Assembly: GCA_024404495.1 (NCBI GenBank)
Contig: JAKSPT010000011.1
Coordinates: 1-64,000 of the forward strand
Length of the DNA: 64,000 bases
Direction of reading: 5' to 3'
DNA from: Lachnospiraceae bacterium
Lineage (GTDB): Bacteria; Bacillota; Clostridia; Oscillospirales; CAG-272
Each line of letters starts with the position of its first letter. Position 1 is the first letter of the stretch. The translations under genes were made by a program, and so were the position numbers. Below, one piece after another: positions 42,702 to 50,617 of this stretch. The notes beneath the pieces are model-generated. The model made no database searches. It was not told where the DNA came from and saw only the letters and a list, made by a program, of their open reading frames with translations.

Positions 42702-44720
42702 ATGATTTCCGATAACTGGATCACCTTCGGCGGCGAGGAAGCGCCGCTTGCCGTCCGCCGCTTCGAGGCGCATAAGGGCGAAAGCGCGTCGATCTCGATC
42801 TGCGGTCTCGGCTTCTTCCTTTTATACCTGAACGGGAAGGAGGTCTCTCCCGACCGCTTCGTCCCGGCGTGGACCGACTACCATCCGCGTTACAACCGCC
42901 GCCTGCTCTACCCGATCTCCGACACCTTCACCCACCGCGTCCTTTATCTCGATTACGATCTGACCGGTCTCTTAAAAGAAGGCGAAAACGAGCTTTCGGT
43001 CCTCCTCGGAAACGGCTGGTACGGACAGAACCGGCGCAATATCGAGGGCGATTTCCGTTACGGCTCCCCGAAGCTCTCCTTCGTTCTGACCATCGGCGGC
43101 AGAACGGTCGTTTCGGACGAAACCGTAACGTGGAAGCCGAGCGAGATCACCTTCAACAACGTCTATTACGGCGAAAAGCAGGATCTTCGCCGTCTGAAAA
43201 ACGATATTTATCTCCCCGCGAAGCGCTGTCCCGCGCCCGAGGCGACGGTCGAAAAACAGACCTGCCCGCCCGACCGCGTGATCCGCACGGTCGAACCGAA
43301 GGCATTGAAAAGAGAGGGGAACCGCGTCCTCTACGACTGCGGCGAGAATATCACCGGCGTCCCGCGCTTTCTTCTGACCGCAAAAGCGGGCGGGGAGGTC
43401 GTCTGCCGCTTTGCCGAAGAAATCTTCGAGGACGGGAGACTGTTCTATCAGTTCACCGGCGGCGAGGGACAGATCCAGAGCTTTTCGGTGATTTCCGACG
43501 GGGAAAACCGCGAGGTCTTCCCGAAATTCGGGCTCTTCGGCTTCCGCTATTTCGAGGTGATCGGGGACGCGGAGAACGTAAAGGTCGACGTCATCCACAG
43601 CGATATCCGACTGACCGCGTCGTTCCATTCGTCCGACGAGGGGCTGAACTGGCTCTTTGACGCCTACGTCCGCACGCAGGAAAACAATATGCACTGGGGC
43701 ACGGTCTCCGACTGCCCGCACCGCGAGCGCCTCGGCTACACCGGCGACGGTCAGCTCACCTGCGACACCGCGATGCTGCTTTTCGATTCCGAAGCCCTCT
43801 ACCGCAAGTGGATCCGCGATATCGCCGATTCGCAGGACCCGGTCACGGGTCACGTCCAGCACACCGCACCCTTTTACGGCGGAGGCGGCGGTCCCGGCGG
43901 CTGGGGCGGCGCGATGGTCATCGTTCCCTACCGCTTCTACCGCCATTTCGGGGATAAGGAGCTTGTGAAGACCTATCTCCCCAATATGAAAAAGTACCTC
44001 TCCTATCTCCGCAGCCACTCGGAGGATGAGATCGTCGTCCGCGAGGAGGAGCACGGCTGGTGCCTCGGCGACTGGTGTACCCCGGAGCCGATCAAGCTGC
44101 CCGAGCCGCTCGTCAATACCTATTTCCGCATCAAGTGCCTCGAATACACCGCCTTCCTTTCCGAGGAGGTCGGGGAGGACGGGACAGCGCTCCGTGAGGA
44201 AGCCAAAGCCGTCCGCGAAGCCTTCGTTAATCATTTCTACGATCCCGGAAAGAACACCTACGGCAATCAGGGCGCGGACGCCTTCGCGCTCGATCTCGGG
44301 CTCGGTAACGACGCGCTCTACGAGGCGTTCCGGGAGCATTACGCCGTCGAAAACCGCTTCGATACCGGCATTTTCGGCACCGATCTCGTCGTCAAGGTCC
44401 TCTGCGCGCACGGCGACCTGAAGATCGCGCTCTCGCTTCTCACCTCCGAAAAGTACGGCTCGTTCGGCTACGAGCGTGTGCGCGGCGCAACGACGCTGTG
44501 GGAGGACTGGAACGGTCTGACCTCGCGCGACCACCCGATGTTCGGCGCCTGCGTCCGCCACCTCTTCTATTCCCTCCTCGGCATCGACCCCTTCGGGGAA
44601 ACGCTCACCGCTCACCCTGCGGTCGGCGCCCTTCCCTCCTTCTCCGGCTCGGTTCTGACGAAAAAGGGCAGGATCACGGTGTCGGTCGAGGGGGAAAAAG
44701 TCGAAGTCACCGTTTCGTAA
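42702..44720 (+). CDS. GH78-type alpha-L-rhamnosidase
   Basis: This 672-residue protein has an N-terminal beta domain with the GH78 motif LYLNGKEVSPDRFVPAWTDY (about 41-60) and LLGNGWYGQ. A second beta domain with YDCGENITG (about 211-219) follows, then the catalytic (alpha/alpha)6 barrel with SDCPHRERLGYTGDGQ (336-351), the family's acid-residue region, and GATTLWEDWNG late in the barrel. It is shorter than many GH78 proteins (about 900). There is no signal peptide. The gene is co-transcribed with the AraC regulator and has an AGGAGGGG site, so rhamnosylated glycans or flavonoid glycosides are plausible substrates. Confidence 0.88.
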   Translation: MISDNWITFGGEEAPLAVRRFEAHKGESASISICGLGFFLLYLNGKEVSPDRFVPAWTDYHPRYNRRLLYPISDTFTHRVLYLDYDLTGLLKEGENELSVLLGNGWYGQNRRNIEGDFRYGSPKLSFVLTIGGRTVVSDETVTWKPSEITFNNVYYGEKQDLRRLKNDIYLPAKRCPAPEATVEKQTCPPDRVIRTVEPKALKREGNRVLYDCGENITGVPRFLLTAKAGGEVVCRFAEEIFEDGRLFYQFTGGEGQIQSFSVISDGENREVFPKFGLFGFRYFEVIGDAENVKVDVIHSDIRLTASFHSSDEGLNWLFDAYVRTQENNMHWGTVSDCPHRERLGYTGDGQLTCDTAMLLFDSEALYRKWIRDIADSQDPVTGHVQHTAPFYGGGGGPGGWGGAMVIVPYRFYRHFGDKELVKTYLPNMKKYLSYLRSHSEDEIVVREEEHGWCLGDWCTPEPIKLPEPLVNTYFRIKCLEYTAFLSEEVGEDGTALREEAKAVREAFVNHFYDPGKNTYGNQGADAFALDLGLGNDALYEAFREHYAVENRFDTGIFGTDLVVKVLCAHGDLKIALSLLTSEKYGSFGYERVRGATTLWEDWNGLTSRDHPMFGACVRHLFYSLLGIDPFGETLTAHPAVGALPSFSGSVLTKKGRITVSVEGEKVEVTVS

Positions 44721-44727
44721 AAAACAT

Positions 44728-44763
44728 AAACCGGAGCTTTCCCGAAAGGAAGGCTCCGGTTTT
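44728..44763 (+). terminator. Terminator after the rhamnosidase gene
   Basis: The stem AAACCGGAGC...GCTCCGGTTT, with a short CCGAAAGG-containing tip, is followed by TTTCC. Confidence 0.78.
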
Positions 44764-44923
44764 CCGTTTATTTGGATAATGTGTTCCGCAATTTGCTCAA
44801 AACCGCTTGGAATCGTTTTTGATACGGTTGACGCTTTCTCATTCTTGTTTGTTCCACGGTTCACCGGGCTCGTCCGCTCCGCAAACGGGCAGCATTTTTT
44901 ACAAAGAAATTTCCGTTACCCCC

Positions 44924-44952
44924 TTGACAATCCGGTCTATCCGTGATAGACT
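44924..44952 (+). promoter_or_regulatory. Promoter of the BlaI/BlaR-like operon
   Basis: TTGACA, 17 bp and TAGACT. The -10 box lies inside the first operator, so repressor binding would block it directly. Confidence 0.82.
44935..44951. promoter_or_regulatory. BlaI-type operator 1
   Basis: GTCTATCCGTGATAGAC is a dyad with half-sites GTCTATC/GATAGAC and a 3-base centre. It overlaps the promoter spacer and -10 box. Confidence 0.7.
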
Positions 44953-44961
44953 GTGAGCGTG

Positions 44962-44978
44962 GTCTACAAGCGATAGAC
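44962..44978. promoter_or_regulatory. BlaI-type operator 2
   Basis: GTCTACAAGCGATAGAC shares GTCTA-N7-TAGAC with operator 1, at a 27-bp centre-to-centre distance, just downstream of the start of transcription. Paired sites are usual for BlaI/MecI repressors. Confidence 0.7.
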
Positions 44979-44995
44979 CGAGAAAGGATCCTTTT

Positions 44996-45367
44996 ATGCC
45001 AAACGAAGAACGCCGCCTCGGCGCGGTCGAATCGAAATTTGCCGATCTGATCTGGGAAAACGAACCGATCTCCTCCGGAGACCTCGTCCGCCTCGCGGAA
45101 AAAACGCTCGGCTGGAAAAAATCCACCACCTATACCGTTCTGAAAAAGCTCTCCGAGCGCGGGATTTTTGAAAACGCCGACGGAACGGTCACGTCAAAGC
45201 TTTCAAAAGAAGCCTTTTTTGCCGAAAAGAGCGAGCAGTTCGTCACCGAGACCTTCGGCGGTTCCCTGCCCGCTTTCGTTGCCGCCTTCCTCTCGCAGAA
45301 ACCGCTTTCGGAAGAGGAAGCCGACGAGATCCGCCGTATGATCGACCGGTTCAGAAAGGAAGGATGA
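44996..45367 (+). CDS. BlaI/MecI-family transcriptional repressor
   Basis: This 123-residue protein has the winged-helix domain of BlaI/MecI (about 8-75: LGAVESKFADLIWENEPISSGDLVRLAEKT, then KKSTTYTVLKKLSERGIF) and a C-terminal dimerisation helix pair. Family repressors bind dyads at their own promoter and are cleaved after the membrane protease partner senses a signal. Two matching dyads lie over the promoter. The next gene encodes the M56 partner one base downstream. Confidence 0.93.
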   Translation: MPNEERRLGAVESKFADLIWENEPISSGDLVRLAEKTLGWKKSTTYTVLKKLSERGIFENADGTVTSKLSKEAFFAEKSEQFVTETFGGSLPAFVAAFLSQKPLSEEEADEIRRMIDRFRKEG

Positions 45368-45368
45368 T

Positions 45369-47459
45369 ATGAAAGCCTTCGCTCTGCATCTTCTCACCGT
45401 CAGTATCCCGGCGGGCGTCACGGTCCTCGCCGTGCTTCTTCTGCGCCTGCTTCTGAAAAAAGCGCCGAAGCGTCTGACCTGCCTTCTGTGGATCCTCGTC
45501 GCGCTCCGCCTCGTTCTCCCCGCCTCGGTCACAAGTATGCTCACGAGCCGTTTCAGCATCGTTCCCGCCGTCCGCACGGCGCCCGTCATTGTTCCGAACT
45601 CGCCGACCACGTCGGCTTATATCGGGGACGAAGTCTATACCGTTTTTCCGCTGACCGGGCTCACCGTTTCGGTCTATTCCCCGGATGAGGTCACGGTCCC
45701 GGAAGCCGATCCCGATCCGCTCGGCACCGCCGCCCGCCTCGTTTTTCTCATCTGGTGCGCGGGGGCGATCGGGATGGTAGTCTACGCCGCCGTCAGCCGC
45801 GTGAAGATCGGAAAAAGCGTTGCCGCGTCGGTTCCCTGCGAAACCGACGGAATCACGCGGGTGAGGCTCTGCGACGGTATCCGCTCGCCCTTCATCCTCG
45901 GCGTGTTCCGCCCGACGGTTTACCTCCCCTCGGAGATCGGGAAAGAGGAAAAGGAATTCGTCCTCGCGCACGAAAAAGCGCATCTTTCCCGCCTCGATCA
46001 CCTTACCAAGCCCCTCGCCTTTCTTCTGCTCACGGTCTACTGGTTCCATCCCCTCGTCTGGGTCGCCTTCCTCCTCTTCTGCCGTGACGCCGAGCTTGCC
46101 TGCGACGAAAGCGTGATCCGGGGGTACGGGCGCGAGGAGGCGGCGCAGTATTCCGAGACCCTGCTTTCCTTCGCCTCCGCCCGCCGTCCCGCCGCCCTCT
46201 GCCCGCTCGCCTTCGGGGAGGTCGGGGTCAAAGCGCGGGTAAAGGCGGTCCTGAATTACAAAAAGCCCGCCCTCTGGATCCTCGTCGCCGCCGTTCTGCT
46301 CATCGCCGTGTCTGCCGTTCTGCTTCTGACCGATCCGAAAGCGAACCGTGTGTCCGACATCCCGAAGGAGACGGTCACCCCGTCCGGCACGTCCGATTTC
46401 AATACGGAAATCCGGTTCGGCAGCAGCGGATATGTCCGGACGGTAGAAAGCGGCGGTTACCATTTCGCTGCCGAATACAGCGAAAACCATCTTTTCACCT
46501 GCTCGGTCGTATATCGGATGAAAACGGCGGAGGAGCAGCGCTCCCGCGAAAACGCTCTGTGGGAGACCCGTTTTCCCGATTTCAACGTCTGCGGCGTTTA
46601 TCCCACCCCCTACGGCGCGGTCGTGATCGGCAATACCCCGATCTCGTCCTCCTTTGAAACGCATCACCTCTGGATCGCGGGGATCGACGAAAACGGGAAG
46701 GTTTTATGGAAAGAGCGCCGCGACAGCGGTCTGCCGATGAAGGAAAGTCCGTATTTTGAGCATCTTTCCGATGTCGCGGTCGGTGCCGACGGCAGCGTCA
46801 CCGTCTTTTCCTTCGGGCGCGGTGCCGAGAAAAAATATCCCGACAACGACTACATGATCACCCGCTATTCCGCCGCCGGAAAAGCGGAATATATGGTACT
46901 CGCGCCGGGTGCCTTCGGTCAGGTCTTCCCGTTCGGAGATGCCATCGCGTGGATCGAGCAGACCGGAAACGGGGAGCAGTGCGTGATCCGGTCGATCTCT
47001 CCGGACGGCACGGTACGCCCGCTCGGCAGTTACGCTTTCTCGCGGGAGGGGTATTACGCGACGAAAGCCTTCGCGGCGGAATATTCGGGAAAAGTCGCGT
47101 TCACGGTGCAGTATCAGACCTCTCCGTGGTACCGTGACTTGATAAAGAATTACGGCTGGCTCGATGACGTCACTGACATGATCCGGGAAAATACCCTTTC
47201 CGTTCTGTATCTTGCAGACCCGGAAACGGGAACGCTCTCCGAGATTCACAAAGCGCCGGGATCTATGAACGGGATCACCCGTACAGACGGCAAAAACCTG
47301 ATCTGGGCGGCGGCGGAACCTTTTGATATCCGTTTTTCCCCGGCAACCGACTCCTTTTCCTTCTTCGGCTCCTGCACCGTCGTCAATTACGTCTTTGACC
47401 AAAACGGGAATCTCCTGAAAACAGAAAAAACCGGAGAAACCGTCGGTTTCAGGGAGTAA
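45369..47459 (+). CDS. BlaR1/MecR1-like M56 metalloprotease with an atypical sensor domain
   Basis: This 696-residue protein has membrane helices at about 7-28, 38-52, 122-140, 215-236 and 302-320. The zinc protease site HEKAH (201-205) and the third ligand region ACDE (244-247) place it in peptidase family M56. In BlaR1 the extracellular part is a penicillin-binding domain. Here residues 321-696 lack any SxxK, SxN or KTG motif and instead show repeated beta-strand patterns such as HLWIAGIDENGKVLWKE and YVFDQNGNLLKTEK, which recall a beta-propeller. The signal is therefore probably not a beta-lactam. It should inactivate the adjacent BlaI-like repressor. Confidence 0.85.
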   Translation: MKAFALHLLTVSIPAGVTVLAVLLLRLLLKKAPKRLTCLLWILVALRLVLPASVTSMLTSRFSIVPAVRTAPVIVPNSPTTSAYIGDEVYTVFPLTGLTVSVYSPDEVTVPEADPDPLGTAARLVFLIWCAGAIGMVVYAAVSRVKIGKSVAASVPCETDGITRVRLCDGIRSPFILGVFRPTVYLPSEIGKEEKEFVLAHEKAHLSRLDHLTKPLAFLLLTVYWFHPLVWVAFLLFCRDAELACDESVIRGYGREEAAQYSETLLSFASARRPAALCPLAFGEVGVKARVKAVLNYKKPALWILVAAVLLIAVSAVLLLTDPKANRVSDIPKETVTPSGTSDFNTEIRFGSSGYVRTVESGGYHFAAEYSENHLFTCSVVYRMKTAEEQRSRENALWETRFPDFNVCGVYPTPYGAVVIGNTPISSSFETHHLWIAGIDENGKVLWKERRDSGLPMKESPYFEHLSDVAVGADGSVTVFSFGRGAEKKYPDNDYMITRYSAAGKAEYMVLAPGAFGQVFPFGDAIAWIEQTGNGEQCVIRSISPDGTVRPLGSYAFSREGYYATKAFAAEYSGKVAFTVQYQTSPWYRDLIKNYGWLDDVTDMIRENTLSVLYLADPETGTLSEIHKAPGSMNGITRTDGKNLIWAAAEPFDIRFSPATDSFSFFGSCTVVNYVFDQNGNLLKTEKTGETVGFRE

Positions 47460-47532
47460 ACACATTTTTTTCGTCCGTTTTGTCACAAAACGCGCGATTC
47501 CAGAGAGTTATCCGTGAAAGGAGATGATCGCC

Positions 47533-48021
47533 GTGCAGGAAACCCCGGAAGAAACCGTCAGACGGTACGCGGATATGCTTTACCGTGTCGCGCTGTCCCA
47601 TACCGGGAACCGTTACGATGCCGAGGAAGCCTTTCAGGAAGCGTTTCTCGCCTATTTCCGGAAAAACCCGGAATGCAGGGACGAGGAGCACCGGAAAGCG
47701 TGGTTATTGCGCACAGTGATCGTCTGCTCCCGCCGGATCCGTGCCAAAGCGCACGCGCACGAAGCACTGCCGCTGGAGGAAGCGATCGGCGAGACCGATC
47801 CCGTCCTTCCCGAAGAGGAGGCAGTGTGGTCCGCCCTGCTTTCCCTGCCCGAAAAATACCGCGTTCCGCTCCAGCTTTTCTTCGTGGAGGAAATGTCGGG
47901 TGCCGAGATCGCCGCGGCGCTCGGACTGCGGGAGGCAGCGGTGCGCAAACGGATTTCGCGCGGAAAAGAAAAGCTGCGTGCGCTTCTGAAAGGAGAAGAA
48001 CGGATTGAAAGAAGCCTTTGA
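47533..48021 (+). CDS. ECF-type RNA polymerase sigma factor
   Basis: This 162-residue sigma factor has region 2 (YRVALSHTGNRYDAEEAFQEAFLAYFRKNP) and region 4 (LPEKYRVPLQLFFVEEMSGAEIAAALGLREAAVRKRISRGKEKLRALL). A GTG start at 47533 is preferred because GAAAGGAG lies nine bases upstream; the ATG at 47524 overlaps that site. It lies 73 bp after the M56 gene and overlaps the next gene by 17 bp, so sigma factor and partner are translationally coupled. Confidence 0.88.
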   Translation: MQETPEETVRRYADMLYRVALSHTGNRYDAEEAFQEAFLAYFRKNPECRDEEHRKAWLLRTVIVCSRRIRAKAHAHEALPLEEAIGETDPVLPEEEAVWSALLSLPEKYRVPLQLFFVEEMSGAEIAAALGLREAAVRKRISRGKEKLRALLKGEERIERSL

Positions 48022-50059
48022 AAAAATGAAAATAATCGCCGCTCCCGAAACGCTGATCGAGAAAACGGCAAAACGGGTCGCGGAACCAACGCCGGAGCCG
48101 GCGAAAAATAAATTTTCCATCCCGCGTGCCGCAGTGATCGCAGGGACGGTTGCCGCCGTTTTCCTGCTGACCCTGATCCCGCTCACTATCATCCGGCTGA
48201 CGCGCAAGCCGCTTTCCCTGGAGAATCCGTGGGAGCGGGACGATTTCCGCGCGGTCACCCTGAGCTTCGTCGAAAAGAAGCAGGGCACCCCTGCTTCCTT
48301 CACCTCGTTCGGCACCGCTCCTAAAAACGCCGTCGTCAAGATGAGTACCGCCCTGCCCGAAGCAGCGGAGAAAACGGCATCCGGAGAGGTTTCCCTGCGT
48401 GCCGAGGCGTATTCCCTCCCCGCGCTCGACGGGGAGATCAGAATTCAGTCGCTGATCGGTGCCCGGTACCTGCTCTGGTACGATTCCCGGATGCTCCCGA
48501 TGCTCTACGATATGGAAACCGGGAAATCGCTTGACCTGACCGAGCGCGTCTTCGGCAGAAAGCGGTATCTTCCGGACGAGATCATTGACCCCCTTCTGTC
48601 CCGTTTGACCGCCTCGGGCTGGTACGACCCCGAAAAGGACGCGGACGGCGCGATCCGGCGGTTTCTTTATCATACGCTCCAGACCGAATACGCGCTCGGA
48701 CAGCTTCCCCTTCCCTTTGAATCGCTGGAGGGCTGTGCCCCGAAGGACGCACGGATCGACGTGGACTATCTTTCCGCTCTCCCCGAATGCCAAGGCAAGA
48801 GCGACAGCGAAAAGAAGGAAGCGCTCTTTTCCGAGGCGTGGCTTGTTTCATGGGAACTCGTTCCTTACCCGAACGAGCCGGTCTTTCTGTGGGTACCGGT
48901 CATCGACGCGGCGAGCGGCGAATGTCTGCTCATCAGCGGGGGGACCGGCGGATCGGACCGCGGCTGGTACTTTTACAACGCAGAAGAAGACCTGCTCGAA
49001 GGTCCGGTTGAGGACAGAACAAACTGCTTAAGCTCCTATCTTCGGGCACCGGGCGCACAGGCGCGCTTCACGAACCGGGGCACGATGATGATCCTCACCT
49101 TCCCCCGCTTTTCTTCGGTCGGCTGGTCGGAAGACCCGGACGCCGTGATCGACTTTGCTGCCTATTACGGCGAAGAAACCGGCATCTTTGACAGGACAAA
49201 CGGATTCACCTACTGCTTTTCCCCACAGAAAATGGTACACGGGAGCACGGAAGCGCCGATGGCATCGGGCAGCGCGATCCTCTCGGAATCGGGGAATCTC
49301 CTCTGCTACCGCGTCGCCCCGTGGTCGGGCGGTGCCAAGAGCTTTTCCGCACCGGTCGGTGTCTTTCTGAACCGCCTTTCCTCCGTCCCGCACGATGACG
49401 ATTCGTGGATTTTCTTCCGCCTTTTCCGGGAAACCGGTCAGGTGATGCCGGAGGGGGAGCCCCTGCCGTCCTTCACGCTGAACGGGACCTTCGTCCGTTT
49501 TGCCGCCGATGAAAGCGTGATCGTGATGAAGCGGGCGGGCGAATACCGTTTCTTCGACGCGGAGAACGGAAAGGATATCACGTCCTCGGTCCGGACGAAC
49601 GGCAGGCTGCTTTACGCGCACGAATATTACGAGATCAGGGAAGAAAACGGGACGCTGTACCGGAAGCACGTGATCACTGGGGCGGAGGACGTTTTGCTGA
49701 AGGGCGACGCGCTCTGCGTCAGCGAAAACGGCGCGTTCGTATTCGGCTACCAAAACGGCGAAAACACGGCGGTCTGTCTGAATGCGGCGACGCTGGAATC
49801 CTGCCGGATCGGGCTCGATGAATCGTTCGTTTCGGACCTGACCTCGGTAAAGCACGTCGGATTTGATTTTCTTTATTTCGAAGAGACCAATACCCTTTCC
49901 CTCACCTTCCGTCAGACCGACGGCAGAGAGGCAGAGGAGGACACGGTCGATTTCTTCGGTCTTCTCGACGCCCCGGAATTTGACGGGGAACGGTTCGACG
50001 CCTACGAAATGCCGGGACTTCTTCCCGCTCTGCTCCCCACGCAGAAGCAGAAAAACTGA
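48005..50059 (+). CDS. Single-pass membrane protein, probable anti-sigma factor with large sensor
   Basis: This 684-residue protein has a cytoplasmic segment of about 40 residues (MKEAFEKMKIIAAPETLIEKT), one membrane helix (about 43-66) and an extracellular region of about 610 residues with many beta-strand repeats but no recognised domain. The start is a TTG with a GGAG site eight bases upstream, inside the end of the ECF sigma gene. Overlap with the sigma gene and the short N-terminal cytoplasmic helix region suggest anti-sigma function; no ZAS zinc motif is visible. The strand-rich outside domain is reminiscent of the sensor domain of the nearby M56 protein. Confidence 0.68.
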   Translation: MKEAFEKMKIIAAPETLIEKTAKRVAEPTPEPAKNKFSIPRAAVIAGTVAAVFLLTLIPLTIIRLTRKPLSLENPWERDDFRAVTLSFVEKKQGTPASFTSFGTAPKNAVVKMSTALPEAAEKTASGEVSLRAEAYSLPALDGEIRIQSLIGARYLLWYDSRMLPMLYDMETGKSLDLTERVFGRKRYLPDEIIDPLLSRLTASGWYDPEKDADGAIRRFLYHTLQTEYALGQLPLPFESLEGCAPKDARIDVDYLSALPECQGKSDSEKKEALFSEAWLVSWELVPYPNEPVFLWVPVIDAASGECLLISGGTGGSDRGWYFYNAEEDLLEGPVEDRTNCLSSYLRAPGAQARFTNRGTMMILTFPRFSSVGWSEDPDAVIDFAAYYGEETGIFDRTNGFTYCFSPQKMVHGSTEAPMASGSAILSESGNLLCYRVAPWSGGAKSFSAPVGVFLNRLSSVPHDDDSWIFFRLFRETGQVMPEGEPLPSFTLNGTFVRFAADESVIVMKRAGEYRFFDAENGKDITSSVRTNGRLLYAHEYYEIREENGTLYRKHVITGAEDVLLKGDALCVSENGAFVFGYQNGENTAVCLNAATLESCRIGLDESFVSDLTSVKHVGFDFLYFEETNTLSLTFRQTDGREAEEDTVDFFGLLDAPEFDGERFDAYEMPGLLPALLPTQKQKN

Positions 50060-50060
50060 A

Positions 50061-50103
50061 AAGCGCTCCGTTTTCCGGTATGAATCCGGAAAGCGGAGCG
50101 CTT
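50061..50103. terminator. Bidirectional terminator between convergent units
   Basis: A long stem AAGCGCTCCG(T)TTTCCGG pairs with CCGGAAAGCGGAGCGCTT around a 7-base loop. It separates the plus-strand sensor gene from the minus-strand secretion cluster. Confidence 0.82.
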
Positions 50104-50106
50104 CCT

Positions 50107-50523
50107 TTATGATCCGAGCTTTTTGCGCACGGTCAGGACGTTTTTTCCGTCCACGCGGGAATAGGTCACGTCGTCCATCAGCTTTTTGGTCATCAGGATA
50201 CCGAGCCCGCCCTCTCTTTCGAGCAGAGCGTCGGGGGAGGTATCGGCGTCCTCCTTTGCCGTCGGGTCGAAGGGCTTGCCGCGGTCGGAGAAGACGATCT
50301 CCGCCGTCACCAGTTCCCCGCCGAACGAAATCGAGATATCGGCAGTGCCGTCCTCGGGCGCGTAGGCGTAGGAAGCGATATTGACGAAGATCTCCTCCAC
50401 GGCGAGCGCGATCTGATATCTCGCCTTCGCCGGGCAGTCGTTCTTTTCCAGTTCTCCGTCAACGAACGCCTGAACCTCGTCAAGTTTTTCAAGCCGTGCT
50501 TCCACGGTGATGCCGTTTTTCAT
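50107..50523 (-). CDS. RsbW-like serine/threonine anti-sigma kinase
   Basis: This 138-residue GHKL-type ATPase has an N-box ALAVEEIFVNIASYAY (about 39-54), a G1 box FSDRGKPFDP (about 78-87) and a G2 box GGLGILMTKKLMDDV (about 104-118). Such kinases phosphorylate an STAS antagonist and bind a sigma factor or another output protein. The ATG at 50523 is chosen for its AAAGG site eight bases upstream. An STAS protein is encoded at 56610-56909 in the same transcription unit, so the two are likely partners. No matching sigma-B-type gene is in the window. Confidence 0.88.
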   Translation of the reverse strand: MKNGITVEARLEKLDEVQAFVDGELEKNDCPAKARYQIALAVEEIFVNIASYAYAPEDGTADISISFGGELVTAEIVFSDRGKPFDPTAKEDADTSPDALLEREGGLGILMTKKLMDDVTYSRVDGKNVLTVRKKLGS

Positions 50524-50617
50524 AAGAGGTACCTTTCTTTTCCGACGGACGATAACGATCCGTTTTTTCTTTTTCGTTTTCATTTTCCGGGTCTCCTCTG
50601 CCGTCCGGGAAGAAGGC

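Noticed and set aside
44996..47459. Beta-lactam resistance locus
   Set aside because: The regulatory pair is BlaI/BlaR-like, but the sensor lacks penicillin-binding motifs and no beta-lactamase or PBP gene is nearby.
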